Shown here piece after piece: positions 27,363 through 36,340 of a DNA stretch of 64,000 bases. The position numbers and the translations under genes are program-made. Each line of letters opens with the position of its first letter. Position 1 is the first letter of the stretch. This stretch comes from Paenibacillus aestuarii (GTDB taxonomy: Bacteria; Bacillota; Bacilli; Paenibacillales; NBRC-103111), in contig NZ_JAQFVF010000089.1 of assembly GCF_027789125.1 (NCBI RefSeq), forward strand, positions 62,001 through 126,000, in the 5' to 3' direction. A model generated the notes under the pieces. The model ran no database searches and was not told the DNA's origin. It worked only from the letters and a program-made list of their open reading frames with translations.

Positions 27363-27864
27363 GTGTTGCTCCTTTTTTCTCTTTTCTCCATACAAGCAGC
27401 GACTCCAGGAAGATCAGAATCACGCCGATGACAATCGCCGAATCCGCCAGGTTGAAGATCGGATAGATGTAATAGATGGATTTGCCGAAAATATCAAAAT
27501 CAAATGTCACCTGGATGAAATCCACCACTTCCCCGAACAAAGCTCGATCCAGGAAGTTACCTAACGCGCCGCCTAGCAGCAAACTAAGTGCAAAGGACAG
27601 CAGCACTTTTCCTTCGCGAATCGTCTTGCGTAAATACCAGAGAATCCCAATGACGACGATAACCGTAATAATGATGAAAAACCATCTTTGATTTTGTAAA
27701 ATGCCGAAGGCAGCCCCGCGGTTGCGGTGCGAAGTGATCACAAGGAAATCTCCTAGAACCGGACGCTCTTCCCCGATCGGAATGCGCTTAACAATCACCC
27801 ATTTAGCCGCTTGGTCCAGCAAAAATACGATTAACGCGTACAAATAATACTTTAAATACTTCAC
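27337..27864 (-). CDS. lspA: Lipoprotein signal peptidase (signal peptidase II)
   Basis: LspA is the membrane aspartic protease that removes the signal peptide from lipidated prolipoproteins. The 175-residue protein has four hydrophobic segments and the two catalytic aspartates in LGNFLDRALFG and IFNLADSAIV; DQAAKW near the start is also conserved. It is somewhat longer than average because of a basic C-terminal tail (WRKEKKGATHEHK). AAGGAGGAT precedes the ATG. Likely substrates in this window include the ABC adaptor and the DUF4349 lipoprotein. Confidence 0.96.
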   Translation of the reverse strand: MKYLKYYLYALIVFLLDQAAKWVIVKRIPIGEERPVLGDFLVITSHRNRGAAFGILQNQRWFFIIITVIVVIGILWYLRKTIREGKVLLSFALSLLLGGALGNFLDRALFGEVVDFIQVTFDFDIFGKSIYYIYPIFNLADSAIVIGVILIFLESLLVWRKEKKGATHEHKPDLS

Positions 27865-28036
27865 AAATGATCCTCCTTAAGGAGACCTCTTCTTAGAAGA
27901 GCAGTCTCGTTAGCTGAAGCTGATTTTGACCTTCACAAACTGTCCCTGTTATTCAAGGATTTACCTCACTAAAAAAAGCTTCCACTCGGCACTATAACGG
28001 TATGGATCATTCTGCAGGAAGGGAGCTGTGCCGACC

Positions 28037-28768
28037 ATGAACCATTTAACCGAGCAGCAAATTAGAGAATTAAATCTGCAGCTACTGGAGGAAAAGCTAG
28101 ATCTCGAACGGCATTTTGATTCGAATGATAACTTTGGCTTGTCCAACTCATTTATAGACAGTACCGGCGAGTTATCCATGTATGACAATCATCCCGGCGA
28201 TGTGGCTTCAGAAATTTATGAGCGTGAAAAAGATATTTCCCTGCAAGAACATGCCTCATTTCATTTGACGCAAGTGAATGAAGCCTTAAAGCATATCGAG
28301 CAAGGCGATTATGGTACCTGCATATTCTGTCAAGCCCCGATCAGCTTTGAACGTCTCCAAGCGATACCGACGACGCTGTATTGTGTAGAACATGTCCCTG
28401 ATCCGGAGCGTTCAGAACGCAGACCGATTGAAGAATCGTTCCTTCATCCGCCATTCGGCCGCACCAGCATGGACGAGCATGATAATGAGACCGAATTTGA
28501 CGGTGAGGATGCTTGGCAAATCGTCGAAAGCTGGGGAACCTCCAACACGCCAGCATTTGCGGAGGACCCGAATGTTGAGAACTACAATGAAATGTACATC
28601 GAAGCAGATGAGCATGAAGGTTATGTCGAATCGTTCGAAAGCTTCGTGGCCACCGATTTGTACGGCGAACATGTGACCATCGTGCGCAGCAAAGCATACC
28701 GCGATTATATGCATAATGGTGAAGGAGATCCACTCTTGGAACCTGACACCAATGATGATCTCAACTAG
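28037..28768 (+). CDS. YteA/DksA-type zinc finger protein
   Basis: A 243-residue protein of the TraR/DksA-like YteA family found in spore formers. The N-terminal third is an acidic coiled coil (LNLQLLEEKLDLERHFD), followed by a zinc-finger region near residues 95-125 with CIFC and a later C-x-x-H pair (YCVEH), and a long acidic C-terminal tail (DEHDNETEFDGEDAW). DksA relatives bind RNA polymerase, but function in this branch is not settled. ATG at 28037 is chosen; a GTG at 28028 is too close to the GGGAG site. It is divergent from lspA and faces ileS across a shared terminator. Confidence 0.85.
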   Translation: MNHLTEQQIRELNLQLLEEKLDLERHFDSNDNFGLSNSFIDSTGELSMYDNHPGDVASEIYEREKDISLQEHASFHLTQVNEALKHIEQGDYGTCIFCQAPISFERLQAIPTTLYCVEHVPDPERSERRPIEESFLHPPFGRTSMDEHDNETEFDGEDAWQIVESWGTSNTPAFAEDPNVENYNEMYIEADEHEGYVESFESFVATDLYGEHVTIVRSKAYRDYMHNGEGDPLLEPDTNDDLN

Positions 28769-28803
28769 CTGATCCTGCCCCGTCGCCCTATAGCTTCATG
28801 AAT

Positions 28804-28842
28804 TACAAACGAGCTTCGCTATATAACGAGAGCTCGTTTGTT
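28804..28842. terminator. Bidirectional terminator between yteA-like gene and ileS
   Basis: ACAAACGAGCT and AGCTCGTTTGT form a long stem with a TCGCTATATAACGAG loop region between the converging genes. Confidence 0.85.
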
Positions 28843-28853
28843 TATATTCACTT

Positions 28854-31622
28854 TTACTCGTGATAATGCGCCGTAACGACGTCATTGCATCGTACGCAGA
28901 GCGTTGGATGTTCCTTACTCTGCCCAACCTCAGGCGTCACTATCCAGCAGCGTTCGCACTTCTCCCCTTCGGCTACGGCAACCACAATCGCCGCTTCCTT
29001 CGATTGGAACGCGCCATCCGGCACTTGTGTTCCCGGCTGGTGCACTTCTACGGCAGAGACGATGAACAATTGATCCAATTGTTCGAATTGGCCGAGCAAG
29101 CTGTACAACCTCTCCGACGGATACAAATGAACGGCTGCGCTAAGCGAATTGCCAATCACTTTATCCTTGCGCGCTTCTTCCAGCGCCTTCAGCACTTCAT
29201 CCCTGACATCAAGGAAGCTGTCCCACTTCTGTTCGAGCTCTTCGTTGTACAGGTGAGCCGCGGCTTCCGGCAGCTCAGCGATTTGCACCGTGCTCAACCC
29301 CACTCCTGGAATATACCTCCAAACCTCATCGGCCGTATGTGGCAAAATCGGTGAAATCAGCTTTGTGATGGCGATAAGCGCATCGTACAGCACCGTTTGT
29401 GAAGCTTTACGAGCGGCATCATGCGGTGCACCGGCATAGAGGCGGTCTTTGATGACATCCAAATAGAACGAGCTCATCTCTACCGCACAGAAATGGTGAA
29501 TCGATTGGTACACGACATGGAATTCATAGTTGTCATACGCTTTAATGACTTTTTCCACCATGCGGTTCAGGCGAATCCATGCGTAACGGTCAAGCTCAGA
29601 CAAGTTCTCCACAGCCACACGGTCAGTTGCCGGGTTGAAATGGCTCAAGTTCCCGAGCAAGAAACGCAGCGTATTGCGGATTTTCCGGTAAACCTCTGTC
29701 GTTTGGTTCAAAATATTATCCGAAATCCGGTGGTCCGATTGGTAGTCCACGGAAGATACCCATAAGCGCAAAATATCGGCGCCTAATTTACCAGCCACTT
29801 GCGTCGGATCGATGGTGTTCCCGATTGATTTAGACATTTTGCGACCTTCACCGTCAAGCGTAAAGCCGTGACTCAAAATGCCTTTGTACGGCGCTTGACC
29901 TTTCGTCGCAACCCCGGTGATCAACGAGGAGTTGAACCAGCCGCGATATTGGTCGGAACCTTCCAGATACAGGTCAGCAGGCCACTGCAGATCTGAGCGG
30001 GCTTCCAACACGCCTGCGTGCGAAGAACCGGAATCGAACCATACGTCCATGATGTCCGTTTCTTTACGGAAGTCGCCATGACCGCATTTTGCGCAAGTCG
30101 TGCCATGCGGCAGAAGCTCCTTCTCATCTTTAATAAACCATGCGTTCGATCCTTCTTGCGCGAACAGCTGTGCTACATGTTCAATCGTTTGCTCATTGAC
30201 CAACGGTTCGTTACAGCTGCGGCAGTAGAAAATCGGAATCGGTACGCCCCATGCACGCTGACGGGAAATACACCAGTCACCGCGCTCGGCGATCATGTTG
30301 TGCAGGCGAACTTCACCCCATGTTGGCGTCCAGTTCACTTTTTTGATCTCTTCCAACATTTCATTTCGGAATTTATCAATGGAAGCAAACCATTGCTCAG
30401 TCGCGCGGTAAATGACCGGCTTCTTCGTGCGCCAGTCATGCGCGTATTGGTGCTTGATCTCGCCGGCATGCAGCAGCAAGCCAATTTCCTGCAGCTTCTC
30501 CATAACGAGCTTGCCGCCTTTTTCATAGAACAGGCCTTCAAAGCCAGGCGCCTCCGCCGTAAAATGACCTTGATCATCCACTGGGCACAGCACGCCGATA
30601 TGATAACGCTGGCCGATGATGAAGTCGTCTTCCCCGTGGCCAGGCGCTGTATGGACGCAGCCCGTACCGGCTTCCAGCGTCACGTGTTCGCCAGTCATGA
30701 CGAGCGACTCGCGGTCGTAGAACGGATGCTGGCAAGTCACATACTCCAGCTCGCTGCCTTTGATGGTGGACAGTACTTCAAAGTCCGTCCAGCCCATTTC
30801 TTTCGCCGCCGTCTCGAGCAAGCCTTGCGCCAAAACGTATTTCTTGCCGTTCACTTGCACTACCGCATAATCGAATTCAGGGTGTACGGAAATACCTAAG
30901 TTCGCTGGCAATGTCCAAGGCGTTGTCGTCCAAATGACGATAGCAGCGTCTTGCGGCAGCTTGCCTTTGCCGTCTTTAACTGGAAACGCGACATAAATCG
31001 AAGAGGAAGTCTTCTCCTTATATTCAATCTCAGCCTCTGCAAGCGCACTCTCGGAAGAAGGAGACCAGTATACAGGCTTCAATCCTTTGTAAATGTAGCC
31101 TTTTTGCACCATTTTTCCGAACACGCGAATTTGTTGGGCTTCATACTGAGGCTGCAAAGTGATGTACGGATTGTTCCAATCCCCGCGAATACCGAGGCGT
31201 TTGAACTGGCCTTTTTGCTTTTCCACCCACTGCAGCGCATACTCTTCGCAGTATTTGCGGAATTCGGACACGGACATTTTTTTGCGGTCCACTTTGCCGC
31301 TGTTCGTGATCGCTTGCTCGATCGGCAAACCGTGCGTATCCCATCCCGGAACATACGGCGCATCGTAGCCTTGCAGCGTTTTGAAACGGACGATAATGTC
31401 CTTCAGCACTTTATTCAAGGCATGTCCGATATGAATATCACCATTGGCGTAAGGAGGCCCATCATGCAAAACAAACTTGTTGCGGCCTTTACGGCTCTCC
31501 TCCACTTGTGCGTAGATGTCATCGGCTTCCCAACGCTCTTGAATTTTGGGCTCCGCCTGAGGCAGATTGCCTCTCATCGGGAATTCCGTTTGCAATAGAT
31601 TTAATGTTTTACCATAATCCAC
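28854..31622 (-). CDS. ileS: Isoleucyl-tRNA synthetase
   Basis: IleS charges tRNA-Ile and edits mischarged valine. The 922-residue class I enzyme has the HIGH-type motif [12 protein letters not shown] near 62, the editing domain with WTTTPWTLP near 240, KMSKS near 595, and a C-terminal zinc-binding region with CERC and CVRC cysteine pairs. These are marks of the bacterial, mupirocin-sensitive type. GTG at 31622 has GGAG 8 nt upstream; GTG at 31631 is the longer alternative. A T-box leader with an isoleucine specifier precedes it. In Bacillus it also lies between divIVA and lspA. Confidence 0.97.
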   Translation of the reverse strand: MDYGKTLNLLQTEFPMRGNLPQAEPKIQERWEADDIYAQVEESRKGRNKFVLHDGPPYANGDIHIGHALNKVLKDIIVRFKTLQGYDAPYVPGWDTHGLPIEQAITNSGKVDRKKMSVSEFRKYCEEYALQWVEKQKGQFKRLGIRGDWNNPYITLQPQYEAQQIRVFGKMVQKGYIYKGLKPVYWSPSSESALAEAEIEYKEKTSSSIYVAFPVKDGKGKLPQDAAIVIWTTTPWTLPANLGISVHPEFDYAVVQVNGKKYVLAQGLLETAAKEMGWTDFEVLSTIKGSELEYVTCQHPFYDRESLVMTGEHVTLEAGTGCVHTAPGHGEDDFIIGQRYHIGVLCPVDDQGHFTAEAPGFEGLFYEKGGKLVMEKLQEIGLLLHAGEIKHQYAHDWRTKKPVIYRATEQWFASIDKFRNEMLEEIKKVNWTPTWGEVRLHNMIAERGDWCISRQRAWGVPIPIFYCRSCNEPLVNEQTIEHVAQLFAQEGSNAWFIKDEKELLPHGTTCAKCGHGDFRKETDIMDVWFDSGSSHAGVLEARSDLQWPADLYLEGSDQYRGWFNSSLITGVATKGQAPYKGILSHGFTLDGEGRKMSKSIGNTIDPTQVAGKLGADILRLWVSSVDYQSDHRISDNILNQTTEVYRKIRNTLRFLLGNLSHFNPATDRVAVENLSELDRYAWIRLNRMVEKVIKAYDNYEFHVVYQSIHHFCAVEMSSFYLDVIKDRLYAGAPHDAARKASQTVLYDALIAITKLISPILPHTADEVWRYIPGVGLSTVQIAELPEAAAHLYNEELEQKWDSFLDVRDEVLKALEEARKDKVIGNSLSAAVHLYPSERLYSLLGQFEQLDQLFIVSAVEVHQPGTQVPDGAFQSKEAAIVVAVAEGEKCERCWIVTPEVGQSKEHPTLCVRCNDVVTAHYHE

Positions 31623-31689
31623 TTCAATCACTCCATTCCTGCCCGCTAAGCATCAATGCTTCTTATGTGACAGTTTATTTGAAAATAAA

Positions 31690-31966
31690 AAAAGCCCTCA
31701 TCCCCATAAGGGACGAGAAGCTTATCTCGCGGTACCACCCTCGTTAAAAAGTGCAGGATCATCCATCTAAGATGCCCCACTGCAACTCTTTCACTCGATC
31801 ATGGATAACGGCATGACCCGATACTCTCTACTTGATTCAAGAGACGCTCCTGGGGGATATTCGGCTCGCTGCAGTCATTAGGCTCACACCATTACCCTAA
31901 TTCGCTGACACTGCGGTTACGACCTACTTGTTCCAGTCATCGCTTTACTATCGATACATTTAACTG
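31690..31966 (-). promoter_or_regulatory. T-box leader of ileS (isoleucine)
   Basis: The minus strand carries the T-box sequence AGGGTGGTACCGCG (about 31728-31741), followed by a terminator (CTCGTCCC/GGGGATGAG with a T-run, 31690-31718). In stem I the segment GAATATCC contains ATC (31856-31858), a fitting isoleucine specifier codon. Uncharged tRNA-Ile should stabilise the antiterminator and allow ileS transcription. Together with its promoter it fills most of the 400-bp gap between ileS and divIVA. Confidence 0.94.
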
Positions 31967-31967
31967 G

Positions 31968-31996
31968 AGTATACCGAATTCGACAGGCATAGTCAA
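31968..31996 (-). promoter_or_regulatory. Sigma-A promoter of ileS with 0A-like box
   Basis: TTGACT, a 17-nt spacer and TATACT are read on the minus strand. The spacer contains TGTCGAA (31979-31985), five bases from each hexamer, the same placement as in the pyr promoter. Confidence 0.82.
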
Positions 31997-32032
31997 TATA
32001 ACGTCTCTCCAAGAGGCATCAGCGGCGACATA

Positions 32033-32515
32033 CTACGCTTCTTGTTGATCAATTTGCATTTGCATGCTCTGCCAACCTTCGTTGTTCAGCAGCTCCAACT
32101 GAGCCTCCAATAGCGTCCGGAAACGTGTGCGGTAAATGGAAGCTTGCTTCTTCAACTCTTCGATTTCCAGCGCTACCTTACGGGAGCGGCCTAACGATTC
32201 GTTAATGATCCGGTCTGCATTCTTCTCCGCTTCTTTCAGAATGAGCTGCGCTTCCTTCTTCGAGTTATTCTTCACTTCATCGGCGGCTTCCTGAGCGATG
32301 ATAATCGTTTTGCTCAATGTTTCCTCAATATTGGAAAAATGATCCAAACGTTCTTGCAACGTTAAGGCTTGATTCTGCAATTCTTTATTCTCACGAATGA
32401 GCGCCTCATAGTCCTTAATAACTTGATCGAGAAATTCATTCACCTGATCTTCGTCATAACCACGGAACGAGCGGGAAAACTCCTTGTTATGTATGTCAAG
32501 CGGTGTCAATGGCAT
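32033..32515 (-). CDS. divIVA: Cell division/polarity protein DivIVA
   Basis: DivIVA binds curved membrane at poles and division sites and recruits partners for Min control and, in sporulation, chromosome anchoring. The 160 residues are close to the usual length. The N-terminal lipid-binding domain reads PLDIHNKEFSRSFRGYDEDQVNEFLDQV, broken here as PLDIHNKEFS and GYDEDQVNEFLD (residues 5-31), followed by long coiled coil to the C-terminus. AAGGAGG lies before the ATG. It has its own promoter and is not overlapped by ylmH, but it is in the classical sepF-ylmG-ylmH-divIVA-ileS order. Confidence 0.96.
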   Translation of the reverse strand: MPLTPLDIHNKEFSRSFRGYDEDQVNEFLDQVIKDYEALIRENKELQNQALTLQERLDHFSNIEETLSKTIIIAQEAADEVKNNSKKEAQLILKEAEKNADRIINESLGRSRKVALEIEELKKQASIYRTRFRTLLEAQLELLNNEGWQSMQMQIDQQEA

Positions 32516-32571
32516 GCGGTGCCCCTCCTTAGAGTATTCGTAGAAACTTGCCTTCGCAGCATGATTTCTTA

Positions 32572-32599
32572 GTTATAAGATCAGTTCGACAGAAACCAA
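32572..32599 (-). promoter_or_regulatory. Promoter of divIVA with 0A-like box
   Basis: TTGGTT, a 16-nt spacer and TATAAC are read on the minus strand. TGTCGAA (32585-32591) lies in the spacer, seven bases before the -10 element. Confidence 0.65.
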
Positions 32600-32636
32600 T
32601 TAATTCCTGCAACGTTCGAGGAATTTTCGTCTAATA

Positions 32637-33419
32637 TTATGCATATCTGCCGATCTTCACACGAATTCGCCCTTTCTTGGTGACACCTTCGACTTCAAGT
32701 ACCTTAAATCTTCCAAATCCTTGCAGCGACACGATATCGCCTTCTTTCAGCGGCTTGCTCGGGTCTTCCTCCACTTTCCAGTTGACTCGGCAGCGGCCAG
32801 CTTGAATCGGAATGAGCACTTTCGCCCTGCTCAAGCGGAAAACGTCGCTGACGATCCCGTCCATCCGCAGCGATGCCACCGACAGTTGGAGCTCATCCAA
32901 CTGCACCTTGGCCGTCTGCAGCCGGTCCAGGGGGAGCAGCTCTGTCTGCACATGAACTCTGTGCACTTGCGACAGGTTCATGTGGAGGTAATCCGCCGAT
33001 TCGCTCGTCACGAGAAAATGGCAGCCCCCTTCTAAAACATGAATATCGCCAACCTTGTCCCGCTTCATGCCAAGACCAAGAATGGCGCCCATGTAATCCC
33101 CATGTTCCAATGTCAAAAACTTTGCGTCGGCTGACGTTACGGACAGCACGAGGATGCCCATGTCCTCCCCGTCAAGCGTCCGGTAGTCCGGCGCAATGAG
33201 TGCCCGCTTCCGTTCCGCTTCCGGATACCCGCCGTCCAGGCGGCAGTGGACATCCGGATGCCTGTTCACAAGCGTCGATAAAATGAAAGCTTGCCTCGGA
33301 TCCAGAAAGTCGGTCAGCTTGACGGCATGCTGGTTGGCGGCGCGTTCTAACCAATCGAGTGCCTTATCAACGAAATGATGCTCATCTGGATGAAAATGAT
33401 GATAGATTTCTTTGTTCAA
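32637..33419 (-). CDS. ylmH: S4-domain RNA-binding protein YlmH
   Basis: A 260-residue protein matching YlmH, which carries a C-terminal S4 RNA-binding domain (residues about 185-245, with SRAKVLIPIQAGRCRVNWK and GDIVSLQGFGRF) and is linked to ribosome function; homologues have been tied to rescue of stalled large subunits. The N-terminal part contains the YlmH domain with FLDPRQAFILSTL. The start is a TTG at 33419, 9 nt after a GGAG that lies at the very end of ylmG; a TTG at 33446 inside ylmG is less likely. It is coupled to ylmG and part of the ylm cluster. Confidence 0.92.
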   Translation of the reverse strand: MNKEIYHHFHPDEHHFVDKALDWLERAANQHAVKLTDFLDPRQAFILSTLVNRHPDVHCRLDGGYPEAERKRALIAPDYRTLDGEDMGILVLSVTSADAKFLTLEHGDYMGAILGLGMKRDKVGDIHVLEGGCHFLVTSESADYLHMNLSQVHRVHVQTELLPLDRLQTAKVQLDELQLSVASLRMDGIVSDVFRLSRAKVLIPIQAGRCRVNWKVEEDPSKPLKEGDIVSLQGFGRFKVLEVEGVTKKGRIRVKIGRYA

Positions 33420-33420
33420 G

Positions 33421-33705
33421 TTAGAACACTCCAAGAATAAAACCAATCACAGCTTCGATGCCCTGCACGACAAAGTTGAGCGCAATCAGCGCAACGATCG
33501 GCGAAAGATCGATAAAACCGATGCTTGGTATGATTTTGCGGAACGGGCGTAAATAAGGCTCAACCAGTTTCCCCAGCAACCCGCCGATAAAGCTGTCGCG
33601 CGCATTGGGAAACCATGACAAAATTAAATATCCAATAATCATGAAATAATAAATTTCTTCTAAAACGCCAAGATAATAGTGAACGTAGATCACGTATGCA
33701 TTCAC
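33421..33705 (-). CDS. ylmG: YggT-family membrane protein YlmG
   Basis: A 94-residue membrane protein of the YggT family, with two hydrophobic segments (near residues 10-30 and 68-90) flanking a basic loop containing GLLGKLVEPYLRPFRKIIP. The family is found beside sepF in many Gram-positives and in chloroplasts and is connected with membrane and division-site organisation, but its exact action is unsettled. The start is GTG at 33705; a GTG four codons later is possible. It ends 1 nt before ylmH and follows sepF by 27 nt. Confidence 0.9.
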   Translation of the reverse strand: MNAYVIYVHYYLGVLEEIYYFMIIGYLILSWFPNARDSFIGGLLGKLVEPYLRPFRKIIPSIGFIDLSPIVALIALNFVVQGIEAVIGFILGVF

Positions 33706-33732
33706 CTCTATGTCTATATCAGGATATGGCGT

Positions 33733-34158
33733 CTATTCCTCGCTAATATAATCGGATATGTGACCGTGAATATCGACCGAATCCGGTGTGCACAGGAAAA
33801 TATTCGGTCCAAGCTTGGAAATTGACCCATTTAAAGCATATACGGTCCCGCTTAAGAAATCCACAATACGGACAGCCTGATCCCCGCGAACGCGCTGCAG
33901 GTTCACAACGACGGCTCTGCGGGAGCGAAGGTGGTCGGCGATGTCCTGCGTTTCTTCATAAGTGCGGGGCTCGCTGAGCACAACGCGCGCATTTTTCTGC
34001 GAATGAATGCTGACAACATTGTTAGCCTTACTTTTATTACGCAGCTCGTAAGGATTGGTTTCAGGCTCTTCAGGCGTCTCGACGATCCGCTCGCGCTCGA
34101 CGATCTCCTCTTCTTCCTGCAGCCCTAAAAAGTTCATAAACTTGTTCATGACACCCAT
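33733..34158 (-). CDS. sepF: Cell division protein SepF
   Basis: SepF polymerises into rings and bundles FtsZ filaments at the membrane. The 141 residues begin with an amphipathic membrane-binding helix ([14 protein letters not shown]), followed by an acidic linker ([17 protein letters not shown]) and the conserved core domain from about residue 60 ([23 protein letters not shown]...[12 protein letters not shown]). AAGGAGGG precedes the ATG. Its place between ylmE and ylmG is the standard one in Firmicutes. Confidence 0.96.
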   Translation of the reverse strand: MGVMNKFMNFLGLQEEEEIVERERIVETPEEPETNPYELRNKSKANNVVSIHSQKNARVVLSEPRTYEETQDIADHLRSRRAVVVNLQRVRGDQAVRIVDFLSGTVYALNGSISKLGPNIFLCTPDSVDIHGHISDYISEE

Positions 34159-34197
34159 GATAATCCCTCCTTGTCCATAACAGCCTATATGACAACG

Positions 34198-34884
34198 TTA
34201 TAACTCTTTGCCCACTAGAACGGTGCCCAGCCGAATCCATGTAGCGCCTTCTTCGATCGCTACTTCAAAGTCCCCGGACATGCCCATGGACAATTCTGTG
34301 ATTGCATAGGGGAATATGTGTTGCTTGTTCAAACGGTCCCGCAGCTCCCGCAATCCGCGAAATACCGGACGCGTCTGCTCGGCTTCCGCTTCATAAGGTG
34401 CCATGGTCATGAGCCCAGCGATATGTATGTGTTTCAGTTGGCTTACTTCCGCCGCAAATTCCATGACTTGCTCAGGCTGCAAGCCGTATTTGGATTCCTC
34501 GCCGGATATGTTCACTTGCAGCAGACAGTTGGTCTGAATGCCGAGAGCGGCCGCCTGCTTGTCTATTTCTTTGGCGAGCGACATTCGGTCAAGCGAATGG
34601 ATGTAAGCAAATTTCCCGATCACATCCTTCACTTTGTTCGTCTGCAAATGGCCGATGAAATGCCATGTCCCCCGATCGTGCAAAGCTTCCCATTTCGGCT
34701 TCACATCCTGCCAACGGTTCTCGCCGATGTGGAGCAATCCCTCATCCAGCACCGCCCTTGTCGTCTCCAGTGAGACATATTTGGTTACGGCGATGGTCTT
34801 GACTTCATCTGTTTGTCTTCCTGCACGCTCGCAAGCTGCTGCGATGCGTGTCTTCACTTCCTCTATGCGTGCTTGTAAACTCAT
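34198..34884 (-). CDS. ylmE: PLP homeostasis protein YlmE (YggS/PROSC family)
   Basis: A 228-residue single-domain PLP-binding protein of the YggS/PLPBP family, which keeps pyridoxal phosphate levels in balance and has no known catalytic reaction. The PLP lysine is in AVTKYVS near residue 35; GENRWQDVKPK near 62, HFIGHLQTNK near 85 and the late LSMGMSGDFEVAI are family marks. ATG at 34884 with GAGGTGG upstream is preferred; an in-frame ATG at 34968 would overlap pgeF and lacks homology at that end. It is within the ylm cluster downstream of sigG. Confidence 0.94.
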   Translation of the reverse strand: MSLQARIEEVKTRIAAACERAGRQTDEVKTIAVTKYVSLETTRAVLDEGLLHIGENRWQDVKPKWEALHDRGTWHFIGHLQTNKVKDVIGKFAYIHSLDRMSLAKEIDKQAAALGIQTNCLLQVNISGEESKYGLQPEQVMEFAAEVSQLKHIHIAGLMTMAPYEAEAEQTRPVFRGLRELRDRLNKQHIFPYAITELSMGMSGDFEVAIEEGATWIRLGTVLVGKEL

Positions 34885-34949
34885 CTGGTAATGCCACCTC
34901 AATTCCACACCAGCCGGAAGGACTTCTCTGACTAAGCTAAGCATCTTAA

Positions 34950-35792
34950 TCAAGTAAGTCCAATCCAAGCCACCATTCTTCCGGTCGATCCGCCTTCTTT
35001 TCGATGTGAAAAGAACTTATCGGTTCTACAGCTCGTACATAACTGAGTTACTTCGATATGGGACGACAAAATTCCTGCTTGACGAATCAATATTCGGTTC
35101 AATTCTTGCAGATTCAGCATATACTTCCCGTCGCCTTTGGCATTCAGAACGCCTTCGACTTCTAACTCCGGCATTTCGTTCAGCACTTCCCGCACTCGCG
35201 AAGCGACGGTTTCATCGACCTCATAGCAGCAAACACCGATCGACGGTCCAATCGCTGCGCGAATATGCTCCGGCCGACTACCAAAAGTATGCGTCATTGA
35301 GGATATTGTAGCCATGGAAATTTTTAGCACCGTGCCTTTCCAACCGGCATGCGCGAGCCCAATCACACCTTCGACAGGGTCATAGAAGTAAAGCGGCACG
35401 CAATCAGCGAACTGTGCGCATAGCATAATCCCCTTCTCGTTCGTGATGAAGCCGTCCTTCGCTTGAATCGCCGATTCCCTGGACAGCCGGCCCTTCCCTT
35501 TGTCCTGCTCGCCGACAACGATAATTTCATGGCTATGCACTTGCTCTGCATAAGTGAAAGCCTCAAACGGCTGACCAAGCGCGTCTGCGAGGCGCTCTCT
35601 ATTCCTCACAACATCCTCCGGCAGATCGTTCACATGCAGCCCGCAATTCAGTGAGCTGTAAGGCGCACGGCTTACACCGCCGAGCCGCGATGTAAAACCG
35701 GCTGTCAAACCAGGGTATTCGTCCATCCATTTCTTTATCGTAAACAGCTCAGGCTGATCTTCTTCTTTCTTATATTCCACAAATGGTTCCAT
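34950..35792 (-). CDS. pgeF: Peptidoglycan editing factor / laccase-domain protein (YlmD)
   Basis: A 280-residue YfiH/YlmD-family protein. Members were called polyphenol oxidases (laccase domain) and later linked to keeping L-serine out of the peptidoglycan peptide and to nucleoside cleavage. The metal-binding pattern is visible: QVHSHE near 84, CAQFADCVPLY near 125-135 and GLAHAGWKGT near 148, then a late CTSC...FSHR segment. GAGGAG precedes the ATG. It is followed by ylmE 65 nt later, as in the usual ylm order. Confidence 0.92.
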   Translation of the reverse strand: MEPFVEYKKEEDQPELFTIKKWMDEYPGLTAGFTSRLGGVSRAPYSSLNCGLHVNDLPEDVVRNRERLADALGQPFEAFTYAEQVHSHEIIVVGEQDKGKGRLSRESAIQAKDGFITNEKGIMLCAQFADCVPLYFYDPVEGVIGLAHAGWKGTVLKISMATISSMTHTFGSRPEHIRAAIGPSIGVCCYEVDETVASRVREVLNEMPELEVEGVLNAKGDGKYMLNLQELNRILIRQAGILSSHIEVTQLCTSCRTDKFFSHRKEGGSTGRMVAWIGLT

Positions 35793-35905
35793 GCCTGTCG
35801 CTCCTCATCCCCTCATTCTATCTCTTACTTTACCATAAAATGAAAAGACACACGATAGATGCTTGGATCTGCCGATATGCAGCAGCCCAGCACGTGTGTC
35901 TGGCA

Positions 35906-36208
35906 TTAATTGCGAAATTGCCGGTTGTACTCATACACCTGCTCATTATTTTCTTCCGTTTGGCGGTAGGGCCTTGCGTCTTCGATCTTGACGAGCACGA
36001 CATCCGCCCCGATTTTCACAATATGCTTCCATGGAATGATGACATCTGTCCCGGAACCGAACAATCCGAAGAAACGGCTTTGATTCGGAACCACAATCGA
36101 CTCGATGCGGCCCTGTCGCAGGTCCAGCTCCAAGTCACTAATTTGGCCGAGTTTCTTGCCGTCTACAATGTTGATGACATCCTTTGTCTGGAAATCGGAT
36201 ATTTTCAT
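35906..36208 (-). CDS. YlmC/YmxH-family PRC-barrel protein
   Basis: A 100-residue protein with a PRC-barrel fold (MKISDFQTKDVINIVDGKKLG..., then IVVPNQSRFFGLFG and IPWKHIVKIGADVVLVK). This is the YlmC/YmxH family seen in spore formers, often listed as a sporulation protein; no biochemical role is established. The start ATG at 36208 matches the family opening and has GGTGAT upstream; ATGs at 36217 and 36223 (GTG) are alternatives. It lies just after sigG and its terminator, as ylmC does in Bacillus, which fits forespore or late sporulation expression. Confidence 0.88.
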   Translation of the reverse strand: MKISDFQTKDVINIVDGKKLGQISDLELDLRQGRIESIVVPNQSRFFGLFGSGTDVIIPWKHIVKIGADVVLVKIEDARPYRQTEENNEQVYEYNRQFRN

Positions 36209-36293
36209 GAGGCTCATCACCACGAATCTTCAAAGGATTTGGTCTTGCTTAGTACTAGTATATGTCTGTCAGGGGCAAAATGTCCTGCCCCAT

Positions 36294-36335
36294 AAAAAAA
36301 GACCTTCACAGCTTGTCCAGCCGTTGAAGGTCTTT
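36294..36335 (-). terminator. Terminator of sigG
   Basis: AAAGACCTTCA and TGAAGGTCTTT form the stem with a 16-base loop and an A-run on the plus strand (T-run in the RNA), immediately after the sigG stop. Confidence 0.88.
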
Positions 36336-36340
36336 GGCAT

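Noticed and set aside
36273-36291. GGGGCA/TGCCCC hairpin after sigG as a second terminator
   Set aside because: No T-run follows in the proper direction and a strong terminator is already present at 36294-36335.
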